A stretch of DNA of 64,000 nt from Saxidomus purpurata (GCA_022818135.1 JAFMSR010000013.1:30238081-30302080); one strand, 5' to 3'. Positions 35,093-47,497 are shown, numbered from the stretch's first letter. The notes: generated by a model from the sequence alone, not told the origin. Numbers and translations: made by a program.

Positions 35093-35420
35093 CATGAGCA
35101 TGAAGTGCTCATGGTGAGCTATTGTGACTGCTTGATGTCTGTCATTGTGCTTTGCCAAATATTTGTTTCAAGCAACATCTCTTCCTGAATCACTTCGCCA
35201 ATTTTAGTCAAACTTAACGAGAATAATCCCTGGATGGTCCTCTTAAATTCCTAAAACCATTTTGTTGGCTGCTAGAGCTAAAAATATAAAAATCTTGACA
35301 ACATCTCCTAAACCTATGGGCCAATTTCTATTAAATATCACAGGAATGATCCTTAGTAATATTGTCAGTTTTTAGGATTACCCAAACTGTTCCATCTTTT
35401 ATCGCACTCTTTGAATAACT
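35093..35420 (+). repeat. Dispersed repeat with AGCTCA...TGAGCT hairpin
   Basis: AGCTCACATGAGCATGAAG followed by TGCTCATGGTGAGCT forms a hairpin at about 35093-35129. About 290 bp follow, with phrases (ACAACATCTCCTAAACCTATGGGCC) I associate with a common mollusc dispersed repeat. Only one end is present. Confidence 0.5.
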
Positions 35421-36268
35421 CAACAAGAAGACGCGGCAATGCCGCCAAAGCAGGTTTAAACGGCGCCTGCAGAAATTGTAGAATTAAAAAAAAACAGGCA
35501 TCTTGACTCCCCCCTATTTTAGTAACAGTGACCTTGACCTTGACCCTTGTGACCTTGACCCAATTTTTTTTTTTGCTACAATTTAAAAACTAAAAAAAAA
35601 ACATTTTAGTAACAGTGACCTTGACCTTGACCCTAGTGACCTTGACCCCCCAATATTTTTTTTGCTTAAAACAATCTAAAAACTAAAAATAAATAAAAAT
35701 CTATTTTTAGTAACAGTGACCTTGACCTTGACCCTAGTGACCTTGACCCCGGAAATTTCTTTTTTGCTTAAAACAATCTAAAAACTAAAATTAAATAAAA
35801 ATCTATTTTAAGTAACAGTGACCTTGACCTTGACCCTAGTGACCTTGACCCCCCCAAATTTTTTTTTTGCTTAAAACAATCTAAAAACTAAAAATAAATA
35901 AAAATCTATTTTTAGTAACAGTGACCTTGACCTTGACCCTAGTGACCTTGACCCTAGTGACCCAAAGCTTCCTCTCCACGCAAGCTACCTACAGACCAAG
36001 TTTCATTGTAATTGGTCACTCCTAGCTTGAGTTATTGAGCGGAAACTGTTTTTCTATTTTTAGTAACAGTGACCTTGACCTTGACCCTATTGACCCCAAA
36101 TGCAATCCCAAGTGGCGTCTCCACGCAAGCTACCTACACACCAAGTTTCATTGCAATTGGTCACTCCTAACTAAAGTTATCCAACGGAAACCAATGTTTG
36201 GCGCCCACCCACCCGACATAAGACATCGCCATTCTAATAAGTAGGTTTTTTTAAAAAAAACCTGCTTA
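35400..36268 (+). repeat. TGACCTTGA-rich satellite element (family G)
   Basis: It starts near AAGACGCGGCAATGCCGCC and ends in the palindrome AAGTAGGTTTTTTTAAAAAAAACCTGCTT. About six ~102-bp units begin GTAACAGTGACCTTGACC (about 35521, 35609, 35710, 35813, 35916 and 36062). Most units contain three overlapping copies of TGACCTTGA, the reverse complement of the extended nuclear-receptor half-site TCAAGGTCA. Lies in an intron of the BEN-like gene. Confidence 0.75.
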
Positions 36269-36269
36269 A

Positions 36270-38284
36270 AAATATTAAAAGAATACTTTATGTACAAAAT
36301 ACTCCAGAGCTTTGTAAGAGCCTGCTGTAGACCTGTCATTTAAACATCGTCTCTCAACATTAAAATACTTAATAAAAATTATTTTGACTAAGAATAATTT
36401 GCTTTATTTTCGAGAATCCACAGCGCTGTTTTGTCGCTAGGCAATGACTGGCTCCACTTCTTTCCTTTACTTGGCATATTAAATAACCCACTAATCTCGA
36501 AACCAATATCATGTGACGTGTACATTGCATAGCCGTATAAATACGCAAATCCCGTGCTGTATGTTCAGTTTTCAAAGTCGTCAACCGATACACTCAACTG
36601 AAACTTTCCCACCCGCCACACCCCTTCATTATTACTTTTCACATAACGTTATTGCACTGTATTTGATCAACGGCTCTGTATTAACTATTTTTTGTTAACA
36701 ATATGATTATCTAGGAGCAATTTTACTGTTTTCTGTAGCTCTGTGTTTGCAGGTTTTGCCGCTTATGTGCTTGAAAGAAAGGTCCTATCAGACAAGAGAA
36801 TGCCTTAAACACGCTCAATACAGTCAGCAGGTCTAACGCTGGGAACTTACATCGTGCAGGAACTAACCAGAGTCACAATGGACACGGCAAATAACCATAC
36901 ATTTGGAGCGCTTTTCCTTAAATCTGTAAACATTATGGACAGTTGTTGGATTTATCATATGCGTATGTGCACGAAAGACTCTTGAAAACTCGGTAGACCT
37001 GTGAAGTGTTATTTGAAACTGGCATTCCTTACATTGCAAAAAATGTGTGAATATTCTAATCATGGATCTTAAAATGAACTCATTGACGTTGTTTATATTC
37101 ATTTTTATGCTATAAGAAAACAAGACTGTGTTTCATTACACACATGAAGTTGTTTCTGTTTACCAATAAATATTCATGTGCATTGGTCTTACAATGTCGC
37201 TCGTTTCGCGAAAAATTCTATAAGTGCAAACCGAAAGGCGATCAGGCGCGTCAAAATTATACTACAAATGTATGAAGTTAGTTGTTTTGTTAAAGTCCGG
37301 TTAAATGCACCGTATTTTGGCGTGTTTCTTTCAAATCAGTTGTGTTACATGCACCATACTTTGGCGTGTTGCTTTCAAATCAAGTTCGTGGCCAGGTGGC
37401 TGGGGTTGAATAGGTTCTGCCCTAGTGTTTGGCGAAATCTAGTTGGTATTGCTGTATAAACTGTATATACTGCGTTCTCAACCCCCTTTGCATGCAACTC
37501 TGAACTTACCTTTACGCAGTGGTTCGCATGGTGGTTGCCAGTTGTTTCTGGATACACGGCAATGGCTGGTGGCTATCATGTGACACCACTGGCTCCGTCG
37601 TTGCAGTGCATTGCCATCTGGTATCAGTGTACTCGGGTACATCTGTCACGTTCTCGGTGCTACAGGGTTACACGGTGCTACACTGCATGTTCAGTGAATG
37701 TTAATGTTGTCGCAAGTATACCTTAAGTACATTTTGTATTGCAATGTTAAGTTTAGTTTTTAGTTTACGTGGTATTGTTGTGACGCGCCTGGTCTCCTTT
37801 CGGTTGAAGTTAATTATTGCTTCGAGTGGCCAACAAAACCCAATCTTAATTTTTACACAAACAAGTGTATCAGATTTGTTGAAGTACGAACTATTAAATT
37901 TATAAACTATCTGTTGTTGTTGGAAACTGTTTTAATAAAGGTGAACATACAGCATGGTGTTTTAGCTGGTTCGAGTATTAAAATAATGAATACTATGAGG
38001 TCACATTTTACAATCTTTCAGTATCATCATGAATTTTTGTGAGATTGTTTATTGTTTTCAGTCTGATCATAATGGAACTGTTCAGAATGATCTCACAGTC
38101 AACTTGCAAAATTGGTCACATGAGGTCAAAAACTAGGTCATATAAACAGATCAAAGAAAGGCTGTGAACTCTCTTAGAGGCAACATTTTCAGGCTGATCA
38201 TTATGAAACCAAAATGTTTGTCTTGATGACCTTAATGCAAAACTGGCTTACATGGAGTAAAAAAGTAGTCATTGTATTTTATTT
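36270..38284. other. Intron b-c, no gene recognised
   Basis: A 38-bp direct duplication lies at about 37305 and 37350 (TTTGGCGTGTT-CTTTCAAATCA). The stretch 37380-37730 is GC-richer than its surroundings and has several short frames, none with splice-bounded or recognisable content. Confidence 0.4.
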
Positions 38285-38460
38285 GTTGGCCTTGGTGGTG
38301 CTTACGACAAAGGCTTCCCAAGAAGGTTCCAGGTTAGATTCCCAGTCATGCCACATGAGGAATGCCACCGGCAAGACACTTGATGCCACATGTGCCTCAG
38401 TCCGTCCCGCTGCAAATGGGTACCAGTGATGAAAATCTTTGCCTCTCTCTCTCTGATAAG
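38285..38460 (+). repeat. tRNA-related SINE with CT-rich tail
   Basis: A head with CCAGGTTAGATTCCCAGT as a B-box-like sequence is followed by GCCACCGGCAAGACACTTGA, GCCTCAGTCCGTCCCGCTGC and AAATGGGTACCAG, then a CTCTCTCTCTCT run. The order (tRNA-like head, 'GGCAAGACACTT', 'CCTCAGTCC', 'AAATGGGTACC') is one I associate with SINEs of aquatic invertebrates. Confidence 0.6.
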
Positions 38461-40269
38461 TGATTAGTTTAATCAAGAATGATGTCTCGAGAGAGATTGA
38501 TATAAGTTAGGAGAACTTGATTGGCAACTGGGCTAAAATAGATTAGTATAAACTATCAAATTAAATAAAAAAACCTTGTGTTTTGAACACCCTAGAGACC
38601 ACCTTTTTAGCCTATCTCAGTTTTAACTGGGTAATATGGCTCTATAAGTTTGGAGATACAGGGCAACTATGGCCCTCTTGTTTACATAGAGGATAGTTTG
38701 TTTCATTTGAAGATCACAAAAGTTTCGAGATTGAGCTACTTTTTACTCCTGAATGAATATTTGTGACTGAAAGATGGATATAAAGTATTGCCAAGCATGT
38801 ATTTTAAGTTCACCTGACTGATGACTGCATTATAATTATTAAAAAAAAAACTTAAACAGTACAGTAAGTACTATGTAAAATCAAAGCGCTGAAGATGCTG
38901 GATTTGTTTGTGTATTCTAAATATTTGTCCTTTGTTTTGTTGCTGTTTATTTCAGTCTGTAATCTTCATAAGTGAAGGCTATACCGGTTGGTAATAAGAT
39001 ATGAACAGAATGCAACAGTTATAAATCGTATTTTGGATCTAATTGTCTCTGTTTCTATTCCCAGTACACATAGACAGTAGGGATTTTCACTGAACTGAAC
39101 AAAATGTTTTCACCTACAGTTCTACTGTCTATAATCAGACACTGATCGAGCAGCTAGTAAGTAGTTACGGCGCTTTGATAACACAAACGAGCAGGCAATA
39201 GCACCGATCAATAAGGGGATCAATTTATTGTGCGGACCGACAAAGTAATAATGCGTATCTATAATGCCACAGTATACATTTATTGAGACCAGGAAGTAAA
39301 GATGTTCAAATGTTTTTCTGCAGTCCTTGATATGTATTTTAACAAAATAGCTGATTCGATGCGTTTCAAGATAACGAGGCCTACAGTCGAATATAGGGTA
39401 AATTGCCTTCCACTTAAACAATCACCACCTAACCTAAATGTAACATCGACATTAACGTATCCTAACACTTGTTTTCTGCTTAAACTCTAATACATGTAGG
39501 AACGCAGACTAGCTTGCACTAGGTCCGCAGAATAAACATATCAGCAATACGGAAAGTTATAATTATGTCCCTTGTCGCACAGAGAATAAAATTTATGAAT
39601 GGAAGGATATTATCGTAAAAAGAGCATGACTGTGTAAACATGCGCGTAAATATTCCTGGCTGTTCAAAATATTTCATTCTTTAAAATGACGATCAGGGTT
39701 AGACATTTTGTTGTCACAGAAACTCCAAAAGATGTTTTCTTTCCGCACATGATTTAAGAAATGGCCGAAATTGGAACTATTTCTATAGGGTGTATATATA
39801 TAGTAAATCGTCCCTTATTTTTACGCATCATTGTAAAATGAAATACATCTGTGGTTCTGATTCAAAAACAGTTTACTTTAGTTATATTTACAAAATTTAG
39901 CTGATGCTGCATGAGTTTATAACATTATATATTTAAACAATATAACTTTCATGTCTGCAATTGCCATATGGTTTCAAATGAAGACTCATAATTTGGGATT
40001 ATATGCTGACTGACGTGCCCGAACTACTTTCAGATTTGGTACTTAAGGAGTAGGCTTCGGAAAAAAGGTAAGTAAATTTGTTTGTTACACAAACAAATAA
40101 AAACTGAGTTTATCACAGTTTTATTTTTGATAAACCCACTGTTTTAATCTCACTGTCAGTGTTATTCATTAATTGCATAATGTAAACTAACAAAGTTAAG
40201 TACATTGTATGCAACAGTTGTGACGTCACCATTCTTCATGTTAGAAGTTTTTCTACTTTCTCTTTCCAG
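38461..40269. other. Intron b-c, no gene recognised
   Basis: AT-rich. No repeat structure noted beyond short A-runs; ends in the pyrimidine-rich acceptor TTTCTACTTTCTCTTTCCAG. Confidence 0.45.
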
Positions 40270-40348
40270 AAAAATCCATCAGTCAGAAGCAGTTGGCAGA
40301 GGAAGCACGGTCCAAGACACAACGCAAATATGCCAATATTCATTCTGA
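40270..40348 (+). CDS. BEN-like gene, exon c
   Basis: A textbook acceptor (CTTTCTCTTTCCAG) and donor (CTGA|GTAAGC) bound this 79-bp exon. Entered from exon b (phase 1) it encodes E-KSISQKQLAEEARSKTQRKY and ANIHS, and leaves with GA, which pairs with the A at 44319 to give E. No stop in that frame, whereas another frame hits TGA. The content is a short basic helix. Confidence 0.65.
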
Positions 40349-40370
40349 GTAAGCTGTTCAAAGTCCTTAA

Positions 40371-41690
40371 TTATGCCCCCTTTGAAGAAAAGAGGTACAG
40401 TGGAACTTCCGAAAACCGGACCTTCCAAATACCGGAAACTTCTGAAAAACGGACGATTTGTTAAGTCCCGAAATTTACTCCTTTATCTTCTATGTTAAAC
40501 GTACTTCCGAATACTGGAACTTCCAAATTCCGAATACCGGACGATATTTTCCTAAATTTTAACTTATCTCAGTACAAATTGTCTTCCAAAATCCGGACAC
40601 TAGAAACACTCGGATCATAAATTAATTGTCTCCGGCAAAATGATTGCCATTGTTCGGCCAATAAACGGTTATCGTTTATTTTGACACGTGTTAGAATCAC
40701 AACCTGTCAATCAAAGGATTAAGAATGTAACATAAGACTGTAATTATTAGATAGCGATATCGAATAAAGAAAGGATCGGCAGATTGAAAATGGAGAAAAT
40801 TAATTTTGACGAAAATATGTATCATTTTGGAAAAGAAATGCCCAAGGCATGTTCGAAACGTCGTAGAATTTAACTGTCCCTACAGGACAGAATTAAAATA
40901 ATTTGTGAGTTTGAAGTGGTTCCAAAACCAACTCTTGAGGTGTGCGTTTTATTTTGAAATTTATTTAACATGATATTGAGCAAAAAAATTCTTGAAGTAC
41001 AAATGTATCTTATTTTCCCCAAACACGTCGCAATTCGAACTTTGTTTGAGAACAGTGTCCTGTATATTCCATTTTGTGCTGCAATATGTTACACAAGGGT
41101 TACAATCACTTCTATGCATTAAAACCTAAGGACCTTTCAAACAATGAAGAATCTTTTGATTATCTCTCCCTTTATCCGTCCAAATGACTCTACACTTCCA
41201 AATACATTGTACTGGAAACTTCCAAAAACCGAACTTTTCTGCAGGTCCCGGAAGTTCCACTGTATATTGTTTTGCAGTTAGTATATCAATTGGTTTCCAG
41301 ATGAAAACTCGAGAGGGCATGGGCCTAGGATCTTGAAACTTAATGTTAGGGTTGGTCATGACCATCAGATGACCCCTTTTGATTTTGAAGTCAAAGGTCA
41401 AGGTCACTGACCCAGAATAGTACAACGGTTTGCCTATTATAACTTGAGAATGCAAGTCTAGCATCTTGAAACTTGATGTGGAGGTTGGTCATGAGCAGCA
41501 GATGACCCCTATTGAATTTGAGGTCAGTAGGTCAAGGTCACTAGAACCTTTTATATTGAAATGGTTTCTGATTCATTACTCAAGAACCAATTAGCATATA
41601 TTCAAACTTGATTTGTCATTACCAATGGATGACCCTTATTCATCTTCAGGTTATCAGGTCTTGCACTACGTTCACAGAGATTTTTACTTT
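40371..41690 (+). mobile_element. Family D dispersed repeat, split by a pogo-like MITE
   Basis: The left piece (about 40371-40397, TATGCCCCCTTTGAAGAAAA) and the right piece (from 41263, TATTGTTTTGCAGTTAGTAT, then GGGCCTAGGATCTTGAAACT repeated at about 41332 and 41461) read as one repeat once the MITE and one TA are removed. The right piece has two ~130-bp core units, each with GGTCAAGGTCACT. It abuts the family A element at 41691. Confidence 0.6.
40398..41262 (+). mobile_element. pogo/Tigger-like element 2 with transposase remnant
   Basis: It is flanked by TA at both ends. The inverted ends are CAGTGGAACTTCCGAAAACC at the left and, on the minus strand, CAGTGGAACTTCCGGGACC at the right. Inside, ATG at 40791 opens MEKINFDENMYHFGKEMPK, then SKRRRI, a stop, and LSLQDRIKIICEFE. 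The last part resembles the N-terminal CENP-B/pogo helix-turn-helix ('KRK..LSL..K..II..E'). The transposase is otherwise lost. 865 bp. Confidence 0.7.
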
Positions 41691-42168
41691 AACAAGAGGG
41701 CCATGATGGCCCTATATCGCTCACCTGACTACCATTGGCTATAATACAAGGGCTCATGATTCTAACATAATTCGTAGAGGTCCACTACACAATGCTAAGT
41801 AACATTCCAAATATCTATTCTCTGCCTGTTGGCCTTCTTGTTTTTTTAAAGATGGTCAATTACTTTTAAGCAACATTTTATGTCAATTTTTACTTTTTGT
41901 TTATTCTGTTAGAGATTAATTTAATGAACAAAAAGACCCATTACATTGAGTTAGATCCCTATCAGAAATTTACATTTTATTAACTTTTATGAAATTTTGT
42001 TATTACTCCCCTTTAATATGAAAGTATTAAAAATGAGAGTATTTCTTTTTTATTTCAATATAATTTCTACTTTTACATTTGAATTGGATAGATTTACAAA
42101 TATCTTAACATTCTGAACCAAAATGCAAGTTTTAAACCTATGTGTAGCTTCTGAATTGATTTATTTCC

Positions 42169-42200
42169 AACCTATCTTGGGTGCGCACCCAAGATAGGTT
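42169..42200. repeat. Perfect 32-bp palindrome
   Basis: AACCTATCTTGGGTGC is followed directly by GCACCCAAGATAGGTT, with no loop. A related imperfect palindrome (TATCTTGGTTGGGCAACCAG) occurs near 42365. Confidence 0.9.
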
Positions 42201-42529
42201 AAGGGAGGTAATAATATCTTTTCAAACTTGAATTTCTAACGAATTTCATCTAAATATATAATATTTAATGCAAATATTTCACAAATATGATATAATAGAT
42301 CTTATATTTATATCTTTCCTTAGGCAAAGTATGTGTATCAAATTTTTACTTATGATAAAATAACTATCTTGGTTGGGCAACCAGGATAGGGAAATCAAAT
42401 TTTCAAAATACCTCCAGTGATAATCTTACTTGACTTTAGTGCTAAGTGAACATAAATAAGTGTAAATGCTCAAATGTTAAAGTTTCAAACAAATCTATTA
42501 CATGGCCAAATTCCAATTATAAACCTTTA

Positions 42530-43540
42530 AGTTTTCCCTATATAAGCCTATGTAAAACTAAGTGACCCACCATGTGGGGTCAATTTTGATTCGGGGTCAT
42601 AATTTGAACAATCTCGGTAGAGGTCCACTAGACAATGCTACATACCAAATATCTAGGCTCAAGGCCTTGTGGTTTCAACGAAGAAGATTTTTTAAGTTTT
42701 TCCTATATAAAGCCTATGCAAAACTATGTGACCACCCATGCGGGGTGAATTTTGACCCGGGGGTCATAATTTGAACAAGCTTGGTAGAGGTCCACTAGAC
42801 AATGCTACATGCCAAATATCTAAGCTCAAGGCCTTGTGGTTTCAAAGAAGAAGATTTTTTTAGTTTTTTCTATATAAAGCCTATGCAAAACTAAGTGACC
42901 ACCCGTGCGGGGTGAATTTTGACCTGGGGGTCATAATTTGAACACTCTTGGTAGAGGTCTACTAGACAATGCTACATGCCAAATATCTAAGCTCTAGGCC
43001 TTGTGGTTTCAGAGAAGAAGATTTTTTAAGTTTTTCCTATATAAAGCCTATGCAAAACTAAGTGACCACCCGTGCGGGGTGAATTTTGACCCGGGGGTCA
43101 CAATTTGAACAATCTTGGTATAGGTCCAATAGACAATGCCACATGTCAAATATCTAAACTCTAGGCCTTGTGGTTTCAGAGAAGAAGATTTTTTAAGTTT
43201 TTCCTATATAAAGCCTATATGCAAAACTCTGTGACCACGTGTGCGGGGTGAATTTTGACCCGGGAGTTACAATTTTAACAATCTTGGTATAGGTCCAATA
43301 GACAATGCTACATGCCAAATATCTAAGCTCAAGGCCTTGTGGTTTCAGAGAAGAAGATTTTTTAAGTTTTTCCTATATAAAGCCTATGCAAAACTAAGTG
43401 ACCACCCGCGTGGGGTGAATTTTGACCCGGGGGTCATAATTTGAACACTCTTGGTAGAGGTCCACTAGACAATGCTACATGCCAAATATCTAAGCTCTAG
43501 GCCTTGTGGTTTCAGAGAAGAATATTTTTTAAGTTTTTCC
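42530..43540 (+). repeat. ~167-bp tandem core of the family A element
   Basis: TCCTATATAA-type markers at about 42701, 42869, 43036, 43202 and 43371, then TCCTATTTGT at 43538, give steps of 166-169 bp. Each unit contains AAGTGACCACCC, GGGGTGAATTTTGACC and GGTCCACTAGACAATGCTAC. Confidence 0.85.
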
Positions 43541-44318
43541 TATTTGTTGCCATAGCAACCAGAGTTCTGCATGGAATGGAATTCTTTGAACAACTTTGAT
43601 ACAGCTTAATGCAAGGAACATCCCTACAAAGTTTCATTAACATTGGCCCAGTAGTTTCAGAGGAGATGTCGTTTGAAGGAAATGGTGGACGGACGGATGG
43701 ACGGACAGACGGACGTACGATGTACGCCGACGGAGTGCGATCCTAATAGCTCACTCTGGCACTTTGTGCCAGGTGAGCTAAAAATGGTTCCTTGCATAAT
43801 GCGACTTTTTCCACATTACTGATTGCATCAAGGGGGACATTTGGGTTTTACAAACAGGGCTTTTTGATATAAATATGATATAATCACTGCTGATCCTATA
43901 ACATTAAGCAGTGCTCTGCCAATTTTTATAAAAATGCAAGCCTTAAAGCCCCTCTTTAAAGATAGCGAAATTCCTAATAAGACTGTCTCGTTAATATAAA
44001 TTATTAATAAAAGCTGTGTACAACTGTTACAATAAACAGAGCTTGACTGACCACTTTTTGATAGATTTTCTAGACAAATTTTCATACAACGAATTCAGAT
44101 TTACTTCTATCTTAAAGGAGCCGAATTTAATTTGTTCTAATCGGATTGGCAGAAGTTACTCTAACTCGCATGCTGGCTTTTCTGCATAATATTGTTGAAA
44201 GTGGTTTAAAACACCCCCAAAAATTGTTATCATGACTACCTGCTAAAGTAATCTTATTACACTTATTTGCAGTTTTAATTTATATACAGTTTATCACTAG
44301 CATATTGTACATTTTTAG

Positions 44319-44811
44319 ATGTGTCTCGAGGAAAGAATTCAGAGAACTGATGGATGAGGTCAGACGTCTTAAGAGGAAGATCTCAACATCAACACCGCAC
44401 TTGACTTCTCCAACTGCTCCAACTTCTCCTAGTCCTAGTTCAACTTATTCAGCTGGGGAAAACAACTTGTATAATGGTTTCAAATTAAGCGAGTTACAGG
44501 ACTCAATTTCGCACATTGACAAACTGTATGATGCTATTAAATGTTTACTGCTGACACTTTTCAGCAAGGAGTACATTCTTAGCCATAGTGTGTCAGGCAA
44601 AACCGCGAATTCAAAGACACCAAATAAATGTCAGTTTGATGTGAGATTGTACAATGCCATGTTGGGGATACTGAAGGAAAAGTTTGGTGTCAAAAATAAG
44701 GACATAACAGAAAAAGTACATTCCGTTCAGAAATTTCACGGTTGCCAAGAAAAAATTGTAGTCCTGTTATGTAACAGACAAACTGGGACATCTTTGTCAT
44801 TTGTAATTTAA
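44319..44811 (+). CDS. BEN-like gene, exon d with BEN domain
   Basis: The acceptor is TTGTACATTTTTAG. With GA from exon c the first codon is GAA, followed by CVSRKEFRELMDEVRRLKRK, a short coiled-coil-like helix, then a Ser/Thr/Pro-rich linker. From about exon residue 70 to 140 it reads DAIKCLLLTLFSKEYILSHS, VSGK, then FDVRLYNAMLGILKEKFG and NKDITEKVHSVQK. That is the pattern of a BEN domain (hydrophobic LL-LF, -SGK-, a helix of the 'LDP-KL--I' type, 'F----I---I--KC'). The frame stops at 44809-44811 unless an unseen donor is used, so this may be the terminal exon of one isoform. BEN proteins are typically nuclear DNA-binding repressors or adaptors; no specific orthologue named. Confidence 0.7.
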
Positions 44812-44894
44812 TTGCATGTATTACATTGTATAACAATGTACATGTATATTAAAATTTAATGGTTCATTTTCAGGGTTACATGCAGTGTTTGTTC

Positions 44895-45160
44895 ATTTCT
44901 ATATCACCATGGTTGACCATGTTTTGTTAAGTGCCTCACTCACAGATCATGGTGGACCATGTTATGTTTAATTGTAATTAACATGGCCAGTTATCATGGT
45001 TATTGACCATGGTCACACCATGGTAAGAGACCATAAAAAACCATGGTCACAAACCATGTTTGCCATTTAACATAACATGGTCAACCATGGCTCACCATGA
45101 TCTGTGAGCCATGTTAGTTCATGTTATTCCATGATAAAACATGATTCATTTCACCTGGGG
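44895..45160 (-). repeat. CATGG-rich foldback element, copy 2
   Basis: It contains many CATGG/CCATG words, ACCATGGT palindromes and an internal inverted repeat: CACAGATCATGGTG (about 44940) with CACCATGATCTGTG (about 45092), and CATGGTTGACCATGTT with AACATGGTCAACCATG. It ends CATTTCACCTGGGG, mirroring the start of the copy at 12105. Confidence 0.75.
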
Positions 45161-45339
45161 AAAGATAAGGGACAAATAATGTGATCCTAAAAATAACTGC
45201 TTATGAAAAGGCGGTCGTACAATGAGGGACTTTTTTTCTTCCTATTATTTTTCATGAAATGCAATACTAATTTTTATTGTTCGGCCAGTATAAAAACTGA
45301 TATCGGTCAAACATGCTGGTATCTTCATGTATCGGGTAA

Positions 45340-45570
45340 TGTGGATTGATTTCCAATCAATAGTTTTCAAGTTATGCTCCAGACAAGATGGTCCTTGTGC
45401 ATTGCACTTCCTCTTAATGTGCTTGACAATGGTATGAAGTTGTATTGAATTCCAACAAGTAGTTTTCAAGTTATGCTCTGGACAAGGAAAATGCAACAGA
45501 CCGCTCGTCCGACCGACCAACCACCGGATTATTCCTATATACCCCCCCAAACTTCATTTCGGGGTATAAA
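45340..45570 (+). mobile_element. Family E fragment
   Basis: It shares TAGTTTTCAAGTTATGCTC, GACAAGGAAAATGCAACAGA, CCGACCGACC and the end TATATACCCCCCCAAACTTC with the element at 33660-34600. About 1.5 core units remain. Confidence 0.65.
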
Positions 45571-46620
45571 TATAAACATATTTATAAAACTATCATATCA
45601 AATGTATTCTTAATTTGTACATTAACATAGTAAAACATGTGAGGTACAAAATGCAGATAAATATACTGAAATAACTATGTCCTATATATGTAATTTGCTG
45701 CGACAATTCACGTATTCACTGATAATAACACTTGTTCAATCCTACCAAGAAATACGCCATTAAGGTATTATAACTACAGAACACTACTTATCCTCCATGA
45801 CAATTTACATTCTTAGCCATATGGGCTGCAGGTCAACAATAAGGAGTCTGTGCCCAGAACAATTAAGGTGTTATAACACTGTAAAACACACCTTTAATAC
45901 CATGATGATATACACATCTTCAGTCATGAGAATTGCAAGTCAACAATAAATAGTCAGTATAATCAGAGCAGACTAGTTAGGGTTTTAGACATGTAAAACA
46001 CATCTTACCTACCATGATTATACGGTTTAGTACCAGAACTGCCCACTTATAGAATACCTAGTCCTGAACAGCCCAATCCAGAATGACCCTGTTTTAAGAC
46101 CGGAATGGACCACTTTTAAGTATTATTGTATCAAAGTATAAAAGATGAATTGGTCATTATTAAAGGGAATTGTCATTGGTCAAGGTTTTTTTCTTATTAC
46201 TGAACATAATTATACTGTATAACATTGTTACTAAATGTAAATAATTCCCGATTCAAATTCAAATCATGGAATTAATCTGAATATTAGTGCTGAAATGTCA
46301 GTTTATGTTTTTTTTGCTTTTATACATTATAATGGGCAATGCTTGGCATCCAGCATTTGAAATCCGATAGAAGAGCTGATGAGAGAAAGTTTAATTTTTG
46401 TCTGTCGAACATTAAAGATTAATGGTTAATCAAATTTTTGTGAGTAGTAGTGTACATAAATATTTCATCTATCAATTCTATTATTTGATTTAACTTTTAT
46501 CGATTTTACTATACGATTATTTTGATTTCAATCTTCAAAACTCTTCCACTGAGTTTTGTATGTTCACGGTATATTTTAAGCTGAATGTAAAACTTGCATT
46601 TCATAACCAACCATCTACCA
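45571..46620. other. No gene recognised
   Basis: AT-rich. Phrases near 46020-46120 (GTACCAGAACTGCCCACTT, AAGACCGGAATGGACCACTT) hint at an old repeat but no partner was found. Confidence 0.4.
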
Positions 46621-46621
46621 G

Positions 46622-46709
46622 TGGTGTTGTCGCTGACCAGTCACACTACCCAGCTGTAACTTCACCAGCAGGTGACCACATAGATGGAGATTTTGATTCT
46701 TCTGTTAAG
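46622..46709 (+). CDS. BEN-like gene, possible exon e
   Basis: After CCATCTACCAG the sequence is open and encodes GVVADQSHYPAVTSPAGDHI and DGDFDSSVK up to the donor AAG|GTATTA (the donor region is duplicated 19 bp downstream). It ends in phase 0, compatible with exon f. The frame also stays open upstream of 46622, so the true 5' edge is unclear, and no phase-matched donor was seen in exon d. Medium-low confidence. Confidence 0.4.
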
Positions 46710-47422
46710 GTATTAAAATTCTGTTAAGGTATTAAAATCATTGAACAAAAGCATTAAAATTCACAAAAAAGATGATATAAGAAGAAACAAAAACTTTCAA
46801 AGAAATTTAATGTGTTTGGTTTTTTCCAAGACTTATAATTCACATCCTCGAAGTCAACCTGTTGATTTCGGGTTTATTTAATTATTAAATATTGGGAAAT
46901 TGTTCTTTGTTTCAACTGCAAAAATGGCTGAGAATTTTGCAAAGAAAAATTATAATACATTTAATTGTTCAAAAACCAAGACAATTCGCAAAATCCATGT
47001 TTTGGGTCAAAGATCAAGGTCACAGGGGCTCGAGATAGTATAATCTTGTGCACTCCCACTCCTCAAAACGCCTGAGTGTCAAAATTTAATATTTTACAAA
47101 AATGCTAAGTACCATGCCTAGTTGTGCATGGTCCAGGTTTCGTGTCACTAGGTCAATGTCACAGGGTCAAAAATCATAGCTTCAAATCTTGCATATATTC
47201 TATAAACTGTGAAAGTTTGATGTTCAGAGGGACATTCATCACCTTCAGTGATAGTTCTAGTTTAAATTTATTGTCTCATTTGTTAGTAAACCGCATTATC
47301 TTGTGATTCTGAGACTTTACATTCCAGGGCTCTAAGTTTGCCATGTACTGTTCTATATTATAAACATGTCTAATACATGATACATGTATCTTTAAAGCAA
47401 TAAATATTATACTGTATTTCAG

Positions 47423-47497
47423 AGTACCCAGGGCGTAGAGCAAAGTTCAGATATGTCTGGTGAAACTGAAGACGCTCTTTACAATAGTTACACCAAG
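47423..47497 (+). CDS. BEN-like gene, exon f
   Basis: TACTGTATTTCAG at the left and AAG|GTACTT at the right bound 75 bp, exactly 25 codons, phase 0 at both ends: STQGVEQSSDMSGETEDALY and NSYTK. Acidic, serine-rich linker. It joins exons e and g without a shift. Confidence 0.5.

Larger units (their letters stand above)
41691..43784 (+). mobile_element. Family A satellite-cored element, full-length
   Basis: It opens AACAAGAGGGCCATGATGGC and CTATATCGCTCACCTGA, and closes GTGCCAGGTGAGCTAAAA, so the terminal GCTCACCTG/CAGGTGAGC is inverted. About 6.5 core units of ~167 bp run from 42530 to 43540. The TTGCCATAGCAACC block and a GGAC microsatellite (43686-43720) precede the terminus. It is the reference copy for the partial elements at 10548 and 13469. 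Lies in the intron between exons c and d of the BEN-like gene. Confidence 0.8.

Noticed and set aside
37178..37726. Cluster of short frames in a GC-richer intron stretch
   Set aside because: No splice-bounded continuity, no motif and conflicting frames on both strands.
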